In this document: positions 1 to 10,760 of the stretch, in pieces
Layout of the letters: each line of letters starts with the position of its first letter
How positions within the stretch are numbered: position 1 is the first letter of the stretch
Source of the DNA: Neoceratodus forsteri
Taxonomy: Eukaryota; Chordata; Ceratodontiformes; Ceratodontidae
Assembly (NCBI GenBank): GCA_016271365.2
Contig: CM057451.1
Span: 363,899,501-363,963,500 of the forward strand
Direction of reading: 5' to 3'
Length of the DNA: 64,000 nt
Program-made: the position numbers and the translations under genes
Notes under the pieces: generated by a model
The model's input: the letters and a program-made list of their open reading frames with translations, nothing else
Databases searched by the model: none
Told to the model about the DNA's origin: nothing

Positions 1-1430
1 CTCTCCTACACTGGGCAGTGTTGTCCATGGTCCCTGTTATCATTACCTCTAGGTCTTTTTCCTCCTCCGTGATCCCCAGCTTAACCCCTCCCAGCCAGTA
101 TTCTCTCCTTGGGTTCTTCACCCCAAAGTGCATAACCTTACACTTCTTTGCATTGAACCCCAGCTGCCACCTCTCTGACCACTCCTCTAGCTTGCTTAGG
201 TACCCCTGCAGCTGCTTCCATCCCTCCTCCCCATTCACCACTGCTCCGATTTTTGGTGTAGTCAGCGAATAGACTTGTCTTGCTCACCACCCTGTGTGCA
301 ATGTCTGATATGAAGAGCCCGAACAATACTGGCCCCAACACAGGGCCCTGTGGCACCCCACTCATCACTGGCTTTGAAGTTGAGAGCTCCCCTCTCACCA
401 CCACCTGTTGCAGCCTCCCACTCAGCCAGCTTGTAATCCAGTTCATCATTTTTGCCCCTACCCGTACACCAGTTAGCTTCCCTTCAAGCTGCCCATGAGG
501 CACAGAATCGAAGGCCTTGCTGAAGTCCAAGTAAAGAACATCCACCGCATGACCCTTATCCAGCTCACCTGTCACCTAGTCATAATATTGTATCAGGTTG
601 GTTTGACAAGACTTCCCTGAAACAAACCCATGCTGCCTCACATCCTGGAGGCCATTGTTCTCCGGGTATGACACCAGTCTTTCCTTTAGTATTGTCTCCA
701 TGAGTTTGCACACTATGGAGGTGAGACTTACCAGGCAATAATTACCCGGTTCATCCCTTGGTCTGCCTTTCTGTAATGGTACTACATGTGCCATCCTCCA
801 GTCCAGTGGCACACATCCCGACTCCAGTGAGGTGCTGTACAGATCCGCCAGAGGCTCCGCTAATAACTCCGCCATCTCCCTCAGCACCCTGGGGTGGATA
901 CCATCCGGCCGTGGTGCTTTGTCTACCTTCAGTGCCCTCAGTCCCTCTGGGACTCTGCTTGCCTCAATTCTTCCATCTGTTGCCTCCTCTCCCTCTGTCC
1001 CCACCCTCCAAGCCCATGGTGGTAGAGGTCCCCCCTTTTTTTCCATGAACACTGAGCAAAACTATTCATTCAGTGCTTCTGCCTGCTCCTCGCCCTTTTC
1101 CGTCCACTCCCCACCCCTTTTTATCCTCACTATTGACCCCTTGCACTTCCTTTTCTCCCTGATGTATCTGAAAAAGTCTCCACCCCCCCGGCCCATTAAT
1201 TCCCTGCGCTAATCTTAGCTCCCTCTGGGCCTTGGCTTGTCTCACTTTTCTGGTCACCTCCCTGGACCGTCTTGCATGCTCCTCCATGCCCACTTCCTTC
1301 CCTGTTCTTCTATACCTCTGGTGCGCCTCTCGTTTTGCTCTTACCACCTCCACTACCTCGCTGTTCAACCAGCATGGTTTTCTTGCTCTGGCCACACTGG
1401 ACAGTAGGAAGGGAACCTCCCCCATCCAGG
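1..1430 (-). mobile_element. CR1-type LINE, 5'-truncated, runs off the window start
   Basis: Read on the minus strand from about 1430 down to base 1, this is CR1 ORF2 from the EN-RT linker into the reverse transcriptase. The endonuclease is missing, so the copy is 5'-truncated. Its 3' end lies outside the window. It meets the 5' end of an oppositely oriented CR1 at about 1431 with no visible spacer. Assignment to CR1 rests on the RT motifs listed for 138-1425. Confidence 0.88.
138..1425 (-). pseudogene. CR1 ORF2 remnant: EN-RT linker and reverse transcriptase
   Basis: Three open stretches in different frames carry the RT in order. First (1425-1066) comes the basic linker. Next (1052-576) is the finger region, with 'DGIHPRVL' and 'NYCLVSLTSI', a degraded form of the NYRPVSLTSV motif. 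Last (575-138) are 'DFSKAFDSVPH', 'SGVPQGPVLGPVLF' and the active site. The active site reads FADY (255-269) where CR1 has FADD, so an essential aspartate is lost. In life this enzyme copies LINE RNA onto nicked chromosomal DNA. With frameshifts and the lost aspartate the copy is dead. Confidence 0.88.
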
Positions 1431-1669
1431 GAGCACCACAGCCACCACCACTACTTCAGAGATTGCGAAGAAAACAGCAGTTGGACCACAGTGGGCTCAG
1501 GAAGGGTGAGGATGGTGGAACGGAGGCACACCCAGTCAGTTGTTCCACTCCACAATCCATACACCATTCTGGGGGAGCATAGCTCCCCTATGGATGCACC
1601 CACAGAGGAGACTAAGGAGGCTGAGGACAGCTGTCACAAGGGAGGCCCACAGGAAGGCGGCAGAGGACA

Positions 1670-2185
1670 CCACAAGGAAAGGAAGCAGCTCCTGGTGGGG
1701 GACTCAATTATTAGGGGGATAGAACTGGGTGGAGCTGGAAAACTGAAGTAAGGTGCCTGCCTGGTGCCATGGCTTGGAGGGACAGGAAGTGCATCCTCAG
1801 GATCACGACAACAGCTGCAAGGGATTCTGAGCTGGACGTAATTGTCCACCTAGGGACAAATGACTTGGCTCATCATGAGGTTAGAGCAGTGCAGGAGGAC
1901 ATTGCAGAGTTGGGGAGGGGCCTAAGACAAGTAGCACACACAGTATCCTTCTCAGAGGTGCTGCCTGTCAAAGGCATGGGTGAGGAGAGGGTAATTGGCA
2001 CCATGCAGTTTAATGAATGGTTGAAAAAATGGTGTGGAGCACAGGGGTTTGGCTTCATTGGGGACTGGGGTTCCACCTGGAGGGACAACAGCCTATACTG
2101 GCAGGATGGTCTGCATCTGTCCAGGAAGGGAACTAGTCTTTTGAGCAATCGGTTTAAATGCTTCATTGGCAAGCTTTTAAACTAG
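1670..2185 (+). pseudogene. CR1 ORF1 remnant with SGNH/GDSL esterase-like domain
   Basis: The block I motif 'LLVGDSIIRG' lies near 1690-1720, where GDS holds the nucleophile serine. A frameshift at about 1750 follows. The next frame (1769-2185) has block III-like 'GTND' and block V-like 'DGLHLS', which would hold the catalytic Asp and His. An esterase domain is an established feature of many CR1 ORF1 proteins, which bind the element RNA. All three catalytic blocks survive although the frame is broken. The N-terminal part of ORF1 is missing. Confidence 0.82.
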
Positions 2186-2199
2186 TCAAAGGGGGAGGC

Positions 2200-3330
2200 A
2201 CTGACAAGCAGCAGGAAAATCCCAGCCTCTCCCTACAAAACAGGGTACTAAATGAGAAAAAGACCGAGGTAGAACGGTCAGTAGGGGATGCTGCAACAGA
2301 AGGTAAAGCCATCAAAAAATGGAGAGCAATGAGTACCAATGCCCGTAGTCTAGGTAACAAGCTTCCTGAATTAGTAGCCTTGATGGAGGAGGAACATCTG
2401 GATATCGTGGCAGTCACAGAAACATGGTACACACAAAACCATGACTGGGACGTAAACATACCAGGATACGCTATCTACAGGAGGGACAGGGAGGGTAAAG
2501 GAGGAGGAGGAGTAGTTCTTTACATGAAGGAAGGAATAAAAGCAACAGAACAAAAGGGTAAACAAGGAGGAGAAGAAGCACTGTGGGTAAATTTGGAGAC
2601 AGGCAATGGCACCACAATCCGCACAGGGGTTGTATACAGACCCCCTTCTCGGGGGGAAGAAATGGACAAGGAAATGATAGAAGTATACTTAGAATGGCAG
2701 AAAAAGGAGATACTGCTGATGGGTGATCTGAATATGCCAGATGTTAACTGGAGTGCAGTTGCAGCTGCCACTTGAAGAGTGCAGTTATTCTAGATGCCCT
2801 ACAGGGGCATGCTCTTAGACAACTAGTACTGGAGCCCACCGAGAGGAGCAATATTAGACTTGATACTCTCAAATGGAGATGGAGAGAGGATCACAGATGT
2901 AGAAGTGGGTAGCCATCTGGGAACTAGCGACCATCGAACAGTATGGTTCACAATAAACACAGTAATAGAGTCAAGCCATACAAAGACAAAAGTACTGGAC
3001 TTTAGGAGGGCTGACTTTGCCATAATGGGTGAGTACCTAAGGAATGCACTAGCAAATGGGCAGGAAGGAGGGGTGGAAGAACAATGGGGAATAATAAAAA
3101 CTGCCATCACAGAGGTAACAAGCCTTTGTGTGAAGCAAATAAACAAAACAAGACGATGTAAGAAACCACTATGGTTCTCAAAGGAAGTGGCAGTGAAGGT
3201 TCAAGAGAAAAGAAAGCATTCAGGAAGTACAAGGAATCGCAGAAGGAGCAGGACAGAGAACTGTATCAGTTAAAGCAAAAGGAGGCTGGGAAGGCAGTCA
3301 GAACAGCAAAGGCCCAAACCAAGGAAAGAT
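2200..3330 (+). pseudogene. CR1 ORF2 remnant: AP endonuclease domain
   Basis: The APE-type endonuclease starts at 'STNARSLGNK' (about 2332) and continues through 'VAVTETW' (catalytic Glu), 'GGGGVVLYM', 'VVYRPPS' and 'LLMGDLNMPDVNW'. A stop at 2773 and a frame change follow. The next frame (2860-3273) has 'LILSNGD' and 'LGTSDHRTVWF', the C-terminal SDH block that carries the catalytic His. The domain nicks target DNA. A further frame change near 3215-3270 ends the open part before the linker to the RT. Confidence 0.88.
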
Positions 3331-3539
3331 AGCCAACTCAGTTAAGAAGGATAAAACCTTTTATAGGTACATCAGGAGCGAAGGAAGACCAAGGAGGGAT
3401 AGTGAGGCTTAATAAAGGGAGAGAGGGTGGGCAGAGGAGACTGTGAAAGGCAGAGATACTAAACAAATATTTTTGCTCAGTATTCTGAAGGAAGAGGGAG
3501 ATACATAAAGCAAACAGTAGAAACACTCTGGATACAGAA

Positions 3540-4800
3540 GTTGATACCGGCCCATTTACAGAAGAAAGGGTTCTGAAAGAACTCTTAAAACTGAAGGTGG
3601 ACAAAGCAAGGGGGCCTGATGGGATTCATCCCAGAATTCTAAAAGAACTAAGGGTAGAACTAGTGACACCACTGACTACCCTTTTTAACAAATCATGGGA
3701 GGATGGGGTGGTACCCGAGGACTGGAGGAGGGCACATGTGATTTCCCTTCACAAAAGTGGGAGCAAGGCAGAAGCAGGAAACTATAGACCTGTTAGTTTA
3801 ACCTCGGTGATAGGGAAAATGATGGAATCACTTCTAAAGGAAAGAATTGTCGAGTATCTAGAGGCCAGAGGGGCACAGGACCCTAGGCTGCATGGATTCA
3901 CAGTGGGAAGGTCATGCCAGGCAGAATCTGATAGATTTCTTTGACTGGGTGACCAAAGTAGTAGATCAGGGAGGGGCTGTGGACATGGCCTACCTAGACT
4001 TTAGCAAGGCATTTGACACAGTCCCACACAAAGATTAATATACAGGTTAGCCAGCCTGGAGTGGGTCCCAAGATGACAGCCTGGGTAAAAATTGGCTGGA
4101 GAATAGGACACAGAGAGTTATAGTAAATGGAGTCCCTCAGAAGAAAGGAGGGTTACTACTGGGGTACCGCGGGAGTACAGTATTAGGACAGGTCCTCTTC
4201 AATGTCTTTATAAGCGACATTGCAGAAGGACTGGAAGGAAAAGTATGTCTCTTTGCAGATGACACTAAGATCTGCAACAGAGTTGATGCACAGGGTGGGG
4301 TGGAAAGGATGAGAAGGGACTTGGCAAGGTCAGAGGAATGGTCAAATGTATGGCAGCTTAGATTCAATGCTAAGAAGTGCAAGGTAATGCACCTGGGAAA
4401 CAAAAACCCAGGGGAAGAGTACACAATGGGGGGTGAGATACTAACAACAACAAGAATGGAAAGGGACCTGGGGGTAGTCATATCAGATGACCTAAAGATG
4501 GGCAAGCAATGTGAGAGGGCAGCAAGGAGGGCTGGGGGGATACTGGGATGCATAGGGAGAGGCATCACCAGTAGAAAACAGGAAGTTATTATCCCTCTGT
4601 ACAGACAGCTGGTGAGACCCCATCTGGAGTACTGTGTGCAGTTCTGGAGACCCAATCTCCGCAAAGACATAGACAGGATGGAAGCTGTCCAGAGGAGGGC
4701 AACTAAAATGGTGCAGGGTCTGCACCGGAAGTCATATGAAGAGAGACTTAAGGAGCTTAATATGTATAGCCTCGAGGAAAGGAGGGAGAGGGGGACATGA
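3540..4800 (+). pseudogene. CR1 ORF2 remnant: reverse transcriptase and C-terminus
   Basis: The RT fingers begin at 'KARGPDGIHPRILKEL' (3597). 'NYRPVSLTSVIGKMMES' follows, then a frame change at about 3930, 'DFSKAFDTVPH' near 4000 and an intact active site FADD at 4252-4263. The last open part (4300-4800) has 'LRFNAKKCKVMHLG', '[11 protein letters not shown]' and '[16 protein letters not shown]', the usual CR1 C-terminus. At least two frameshifts separate these blocks, so the RT cannot be made despite its preserved catalytic aspartates. Confidence 0.9.
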
Positions 4801-5133
4801 TAGAAACTTTCAAGTACCTCAAGGGAATCAACAAAGTCCAAGAGGTAGCATCTTTCAAAAGAGGTGTGCAAGAACAAGAGGCACAATTTGAAGATAGAGG
4901 CGGCTCAGAGGTAATTTAAGAAATATTTTTCACAGAGAGGTTGTGGATGCATGGAACGGCCTTCCAGTCAAAAGCAGTGGGGGAATTCAAGCATGCATGG
5001 GATAGTCATAAGGCAATTCTGGGGGGTGGGGGTAGGAAGAAGTAGGCTGCTGGTTAACTAGGATCTGCAGCTTATCCAGTAGGTAGGGAAATGGGCAGAC
5101 TGGGTGGGCCAAGCGGTCCTTATCTGCTGTCAA

Positions 5134-5149
5134 ATTCTATGTTTCTATG
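5134..5149 (+). repeat. CR1 3'-terminal octamer repeat
   Basis: Two tandem octamers, ATTCTATG and TTTCTATG, mark the exact 3' end of the CR1 element. CR1 elements end in short repeats of this kind rather than poly-A; this is established for the family. The sequence beyond 5150 belongs to a different, oppositely oriented CR1 fragment. Confidence 0.9.
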
Positions 5150-5975
5150 CTCTTCTTACTCTGTCTTGATACAGGCTTCAGTTGCCTCTGTAATTCCCCT
5201 TTTAATAATATTCAATTTCTGCTCTGCATCCATCTCCTGCCTTCTGCCCTCTTGTTTCCCTTTCAGTACTTCCTGCATCCTCCCAAAGTCTGCCCCCCTG
5301 AAGTTTACTACCTGAGTAACTGATTTCTCTGGCTTCCTGCACATCGTGATATTAAACCACACCGTTTGGTAATCACTGTCGGCTAGTGGATCCTTCACCT
5401 TTATTTCCCTTACTGGCTCCCCATTCGACAACACCAGATCTGAAGTGTTCTTTAGCCTAGTAGGTACACTAACCAACTGTGTCAGGAGACCCTCCTGGAT
5501 TGCATCCAGGAGCACTTGCTCCCTAGCACTGGAGGTGACTGGAATGCTCTAGTCAACCCCTGGCAAGTTGAAATCCCCCACGATGACCACCTTCCATTTT
5601 CTACATACCTTTCTGATTTGTCCTGCTAATTCCCTGTCAAGCTCCTCAGACTGGGATGGTGGCCTGTATACCACCGCAAACCTCCTACCCCTTGAGTCTA
5701 GGAAGTGCAGACAGATTGCCTCTGTTCTCCTTTTTTCCTCCCTCATCCCTTGTGTATTTGATCCCGAAACCTCACATAGACTGCCACCCCACCGCCCCTC
5801 CCTTCCTTACGGTCCTTGCTATATACTTTGTATCCTGGAATTGCCAGATCCCAGTCCCGGTGCTCAGTTGCCCATGTTTCTGTGACAGCTGCAATATCCA
5901 CCCTCCATACTGCTAAGAGTGCCTGTAGCTCAGCAGATTTGTTGCCTAAGCTTCTTGCATTCAGCGAGCTTAGCC
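5150..5975 (-). pseudogene. CR1 fragment: endonuclease domain only
   Basis: On the minus strand the fragment runs from a degraded 'NSRSLGNK' start (about 5960) through 'AAVTETWATEHRDWDLAIPGY', 'VVYRPPSQSEELD' and 'VIVGDFNLPGVD' (5549-5746). It then continues to the 3' part of the domain, including 'TRLKNTSDLVLSNG' and 'DSDYQTVWF' (5156-5515). In that last block the catalytic SDH reads SDY, so the endonuclease is inactive. The RT that should follow is absent. A separate CR1 RT fragment lies upstream on the same strand, so the domain order is EN after RT. Confidence 0.85.
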
Positions 5976-6640
5976 TCCATCACCAGGTCCTACAGTTTCC
6001 TGACCAGTCTCCTATGAGGCACCGAGTCGAAGGCATTGCTGAAGTCCGGATACAGGTCATCAGCCATCTCGCTCTTGTCCACTGTCGTAGTGACCGAATT
6101 GAAGAAGTCAGTTGGGACCTCTCTGACACTTATCCTGGAGTCAATTTTTCTCCAGAAAGCTGATCAGTATCTCTTTCAGGATGGTATCCATCAGCTTACC
6201 CACTGTTTCGGTCAGGCCTGGTTTGTCCCTTGGCCCACTTTTATGGAGAGGCAGGCATTTCATGCATCGTTATCCAGACCTAGGACATATTTTTGAACTC
6301 CAAAGAGGTGTTAAACAGGTCTGCCAGGGGACCCACCAGAACCTCCACCAGTTCTCTAAGGACCCTCGTATGCATGCCGTCTGGCCCTGGAGATTTGTCC
6401 ACCTTTAGGGCCCTTGGGCATTTGAGTACCCCATTGGCTTGAATTGTACTGTTTGTGACCCCCCCCAACCATTCCCACACTCTACTTCCTTGTGGTACTG
6501 GTCCATCCTTCTCCCAGTCTTTTCTTCACTACACTCTGCTCAACTCTCCTCCTTTTGCACTTCTTCCTTTTCTTCATTACCCTCTGCCCAACTCCCCTGC
6601 TTTTTTAACCTGACTGTCTCATCTCTTTTATATACCTAAA
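5976..6640 (-). pseudogene. CR1 fragment: start of reverse transcriptase
   Basis: Minus-strand reading gives 'RALKVDKSPGPDGMHTRVL' (about 6415-6360), the RT finger region, and then, after frame changes, 'FDSVPHRRLVRKL' near 6030-5995. Upstream (6640-6480) is the low-complexity basic and acidic linker. The copy stops after the palm start. It lies directly upstream of an EN fragment in the same orientation. These are either two truncated CR1 copies or one rearranged copy. Confidence 0.8.
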
Positions 6641-6649
6641 AAAAAAAAA

Positions 6650-7140
6650 GTAGCAGTAAAAATATTTATACAGGAATAAGATTTTACATACACCATTAGG
6701 TCAATAAATGTCCTGTTTACAAGGTGTCCCTGTAGGTAGATAAATCATTTAAAACGTTTTACACATAAAGGTAATGAACATACAAACATATAATGTAGCT
6801 TACATTTATCAAACTATATTCAATTTACTGATTATTTGTACACAGGTTGTTTGTATTATATGCATCTATTACAAGTACATTGAAATTGTAGTTCTTGCTT
6901 CATAGCATCTTTGAATGCATTTATGGGCATTTCAAAAGTTCTCATACTTGGAGGGAGCTTATTCCAAGTAACAGCAGCTTTAAATCTGAATGACATTTCC
7001 CCATATTTGGTTTGAGCCTTATGTTCAAAGGCATGTATTGAGGCCACCAGGTCCTTATACACTAAACTGGGTTTGATCCAGTTGGTTTTCATTAATGGGA
7101 AAAATCAGTTGCAGACCACAACCTCCACTAGATGTTCCAG
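6650..7140 (-). mobile_element. L2-like LINE 3' fragment
   Basis: The open stretch 7092-6856 on the minus strand encodes 'FRFKAAVTWNKLPPSMRTF' followed by 'INAFKDAMKQEL'. This is the C-terminal tail usual for L2-like (jockey-superfamily) LINE ORF2, in which a W-N-x-LP motif precedes the final helix. Below it is an AT-rich 3' UTR ending near an A-run at 6639-6650. All upstream domains are missing. Bases 7140-7236 hold nothing I recognise. Confidence 0.68.
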
Positions 7141-7236
7141 TGATCGCCTGAAGTCCACTGTGACCCTCTAATCCTTATCCTTATCTACAGCGTGAAGTGG
7201 TATGCTATTTAAAGGTAGAGTTAATGGCAAGACATA

Positions 7237-7435
7237 TCTTACTTCAGGAGTGTTCCTGCAGGAGGTCTTCACATATAGGACTGCGCCCCCTGGCGTCAGG
7301 ACCGCACAGAAAACTTCTAGCTAGCAATCTATAGCAGGGGCTGCTCCCGGTGTCACATGACAGAACGTCAGCATGACTGTGTATGGGGGAGGGCCCCACG
7401 ACTGCCCTCCAGTTCTTTCCCGCCGACAACCAGCA
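7237..7435 (+). repeat. DIRS-A1 left inverted terminal repeat
   Basis: The stretch starts at CTTACTTCAGGAG and continues through CTTCACATATAGGACTGCGC and the block TCTAGCTAGCAATCTATAG. The same blocks recur in reverse complement at 16290-16490, and in diverged form at both ends of DIRS-A2. The left end lacks the extra terminal segment found on the right repeat. Confidence 0.88.
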
Positions 7436-7531
7436 ATTTGTCTGATCTCATGGTGAATAGCTTCAGTAGTCCGCCATATTTTCTATATTAGTAGCAATTT
7501 TTTCATGATACTTTCTTTCTAATCTTGTTGC

Positions 7532-10018
7532 ATGTCTTTGCGTAGACTGAAGAAAAAGTCTTTGAAGTGCAGCACTCGGATCCTGCATAAGGACGATCAC
7601 TCCCACTGCGTCCTCTGCCTGGGCCCCAAACACCAGGTTGCGGATTGCGAAATCCACCAATCCTTTAACCAGGCCACGCGCACCCATTGCCAGAAGGCCC
7701 TCAATGCTTATCTTCTAAAACAACGCCTTGCATCGATCAAAAAAAACCTCCAGGAGCTGAGGGAATGCTCTTCTTTACCTATTCTGGAGAAAAAGAAGCT
7801 CCAGGAGTGGTATCGTTCTCCTTCCACACAACATCGCCAGACAGTGACGGTTCTTGTTGGCCTAACCGCGACCTGTAAGTCGGACGTCTGCTCCTCCAAC
7901 ACCCGCCAGGTTGACACCGATAAGTTGGTTGCCGGCTCGACAGTTGCTCTCTCATTGGATACTCTAATGGTTCCTGTCGCTGCACAGAGCAAGCCTCCAG
8001 GCTCCCGTCAGTCCCGCAAGGGTTCTCCCTCCTGGGCCTCACTGACCCAGCCCCACATTTCGTTTTCCCCGGAACACCAGAACTCAAGTGTAGCTGTCCA
8101 GGAGACCTCTCCTGCATTTGGCCTACCTGCTGATGGGGGGGGGGGGTTCTATTCCCTTAACCCCCGCCTTTCTCAGATCTGACATCGGGCGCCTTGAGAC
8201 CCCTGATGCCGGGCCAATCCCTGGTTCATACTCCCACAGATTTGGACATGGACCAGGGACTTTTCGCTCTGATGTCAGAGCACCCTCCTGGCCCATCTGG
8301 GGACCCTGTGCCAACCAGGCCTGCTGAAAGACCCTCAGGACCCCAGTGGTCCCTCGGCACCGCTGCTCTTTGGGCCATCCAGCCTTCCTCCGTCGGGCCC
8401 CTTGGGCAACTATCTGGGCTACCCGCCACCTCAGTTCCCTTACTACCCAACACTGGGAGGACCGCCGCAGGGGCAGACGCCAGGGCACCAGATGCTGCGC
8501 CAGGGCCACATGTACCAGGGATACCACCTGTACCATTACTGATATCAGACACCTGGCTACCTCCCTTATTCCACGGGGTACCCAGGCTACCAGCCTCCAC
8601 CGCCTGCTCCTCCCCCGCCAGAACCCCAAGGGACTGTCCCGGCTTGGTAGAAGGATGCTAAGTCCCAAATTTTGCAGGAGCTGGGACAACCCCAACTGGT
8701 CATGGCTGCCGCCCCGACCCACAGGGCACTAACAAGGAGCCCATCCCCTATGGACTGGATGTCCAGTATGGACTTGTGCAGGCGTTCGGGGGTTCCCTCT
8801 GGAGCTAGGGTCATGGAGGTGGTTCCAGACATAACTTCTTTGCCCAGCAGACTGGAGTCTTCTGACTCTGACTCTGTGGATCATTCGGAGCCTCATTTCC
8901 CCTACAGTGCCCCAGCACAAGGAGTCTCCAAAGTCTCCACTGGAGGATCTGTCCTTCGTAGAACTCCTCCGATCCATACAGTAGGCCTGTGACTGGGCGC
9001 CCCAGGAGATGGACCCCAAGAGGAAGAGGTTGGAAGAACATCTGGATCTCACTAATGCGGTCCTTCTCCCCATCTCTCCATGGACGGGGCCACATGAGGA
9101 CTTGACCTCAACCATATGGCAACAACCGTCCTCCATTCCTGTGGTTTCCAAGAAAGCTGACAGGACCTATCAGCCCCCGGAAGGGGCTTGTCATTTAACT
9201 ACCCAACCCAAGGCTGACTCTCTATTGTTGTTACAGCGGCTCATGATAGGTGGGCTCAGCCGAAACACCTGAGTGCCTCCCCCACAGGACAAGGAGTCCA
9301 AACAAATGGACCAGTATGGCCGCAAACTCTGTGTCTTTTATACTTGAGCCATTCGTGCTCTAAATTATGTGGCTCACGTGGTGTTCTTCCAGAAGTCGGC
9401 TTTATCCGACTTGGAGAAGGAACTCCAAGCCATACCTGATGAGGACCTCAGGAATAGGTTGCTAGAGAAGGTAAGACTTAATAAGTCTTCCTGCCGCCAC
9501 GCCTTATGGGCTACATATGACTGTTGATTCAGTGGTCTGTTGCACTGCTTCAGTGGTCTGTTGCACTGCTATAGGAGTTTGCTTGAGGCGCCTGGCTTGG
9601 CTCTGACTTGCGGGACTGGCGTAAGATGTCCAAAGCACCCTGCTGGATGCCTCCTTCAGGGGTTCCATCCTTTTTGGGGGCGATGCCAAACATATAATAA
9701 CGGAGCTACAAGAGAGCGGGAGATCCCTTAAAGATGTTTGCTCCATGTATCGCTCAGGCCAAAAACCCAAGCAGACTTTTCGTCGCCCCCAGAAGAGGTG
9801 AAATAGGCAGAACCATGGCAGATGATGAGGCAAGCGTTGCACCACCGGTTCTGGTACCCAGACTCCTCAGGCAAGAGCCCAAAAGGCCGCCGGCAGTGGC
9901 AAAGCAGCCCTTCCCTCTGTGTCGTGACTCGAGGGGATCCCCTCCGCTGCTTCTCTTACTTCTAGAGGAACCAATGGGGGAAGGTTTGCCCTCCACCTGG
10001 AAGGGTGGAAGGCGATAA
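7532..10018 (+). pseudogene. DIRS-A1 ORF1 (gag-like) remnant
   Basis: The reading starts at ATG 7532 (open to 8182). It has an N-terminal metal-binding-like block, 'HCVLCLGPKHQVADCEIH', that matches blocks in the ORF1 of DIRS-A2 and DIRS-C. A proline-rich middle with frame changes follows (8180-9300). A conserved region near 9340-9530, 'RALNYVAHVVFFQKSAL', also matches DIRS-A2. DIRS ORF1 is a nucleocapsid-like protein of poorly known structure. A 21-base in-frame tandem duplication sits at 9529-9570. Several stops make it a pseudogene. Confidence 0.75.
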
Positions 10019-10039
10019 CCGTAGATGCTTGGGTACTAC

Positions 10040-10760
10040 AGCTCATCGCAAGAGGGCACTCCATCGAGTTCCTGGACAGAACCCTAGGCAATCCGCCAGG
10101 AAGGTCGCACTACTAGTCAGGCCATCGAAGCCTTATTCAGCAGGAAATCCACGCTCTATTGACAAAGATGGCCATAGAGCGAGTTCTGCCAGGGCAGATA
10201 GAAAGGGGATATTACTCCCACTTCTTCCTGGTGCCCAAAAAGACTGGAGATCTGAGACCCATTCTAGATCTTGTGCTAACTCTCCAGGGACTCTTACCCC
10301 TACTCCAGCAGAATCAATGGCTGTGCTCGCTGGACATGCAGGATGCTTACCTGCCCATTCTAATCCTCCCGGACCACTGTCATTTCCTGAGATTCTCCTT
10401 TCAGGAGAGCCACTATCTGGCACCTTTGGACAATGCCCTCCCTTTTGGCCTTTCTTTGGCACCTCAGGTTTTTACCAAGTGCTTTGCCGTGGTGGCTGCG
10501 GCATTGCTCCACAAGGGGATTTATGTGTTTCCCTTACCTGGACGACTGGCTGTTGTCAGCACTGTCTCAGGATAGTCTGATGGAGTCTCTTTCCACCACC
10601 CTGGACCTCTTCTCTGGATTTGGCATCACTGTGAACTATTCCAAGTCTCAGCTCTCACCCTCCCATCGTCTTCAGTTCATTGGAATGGTGCTGCATATGG
10701 TCCAGGGCAGGGCCTTTTTTTTCCTACGGACAGGGTGGAAACCTTGATTCAGCAAGCTGC
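10040..10760 (+). pseudogene. DIRS-A1 reverse transcriptase remnant
   Basis: The frame at 10159-10575 has 'YYSHFFLVPKKTGDLRPILD' and 'LCSLDMQDAYLPI', which are RT fingers and motif A. The overlapping frame at 10433-10747 has 'FGLSLAPQVFTK' and the active site 'FPYLDDWLL' near 10526-10552. The catalytic aspartates are present, but the domain is split by a frameshift at about 10525. This enzyme makes element cDNA, which DIRS elements are thought to circularise before integration. Confidence 0.87.

Larger units (their letters stand above)
1432..5149 (+). mobile_element. CR1-type LINE, long copy with ORF1 esterase part, ORF2 and intact 3' tail
   Basis: This is the most complete CR1 in the window. 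In order it has the C-terminal part of ORF1 (esterase-like), an AP endonuclease, a reverse transcriptase, a C-terminal region and a short 3' UTR. It ends in two copies of the octamer typical of CR1 3' ends (ATTCTATG, TTTCTATG) at 5134-5149. The 5' side is truncated inside ORF1 at about 1432. All coding regions are broken by frameshifts or stops. Confidence 0.92.

Noticed and set aside
18..1582. Several plus-strand open frames of 70-160 codons
   Set aside because: They are antisense shadows of the minus-strand CR1 RT, whose motifs are clear.
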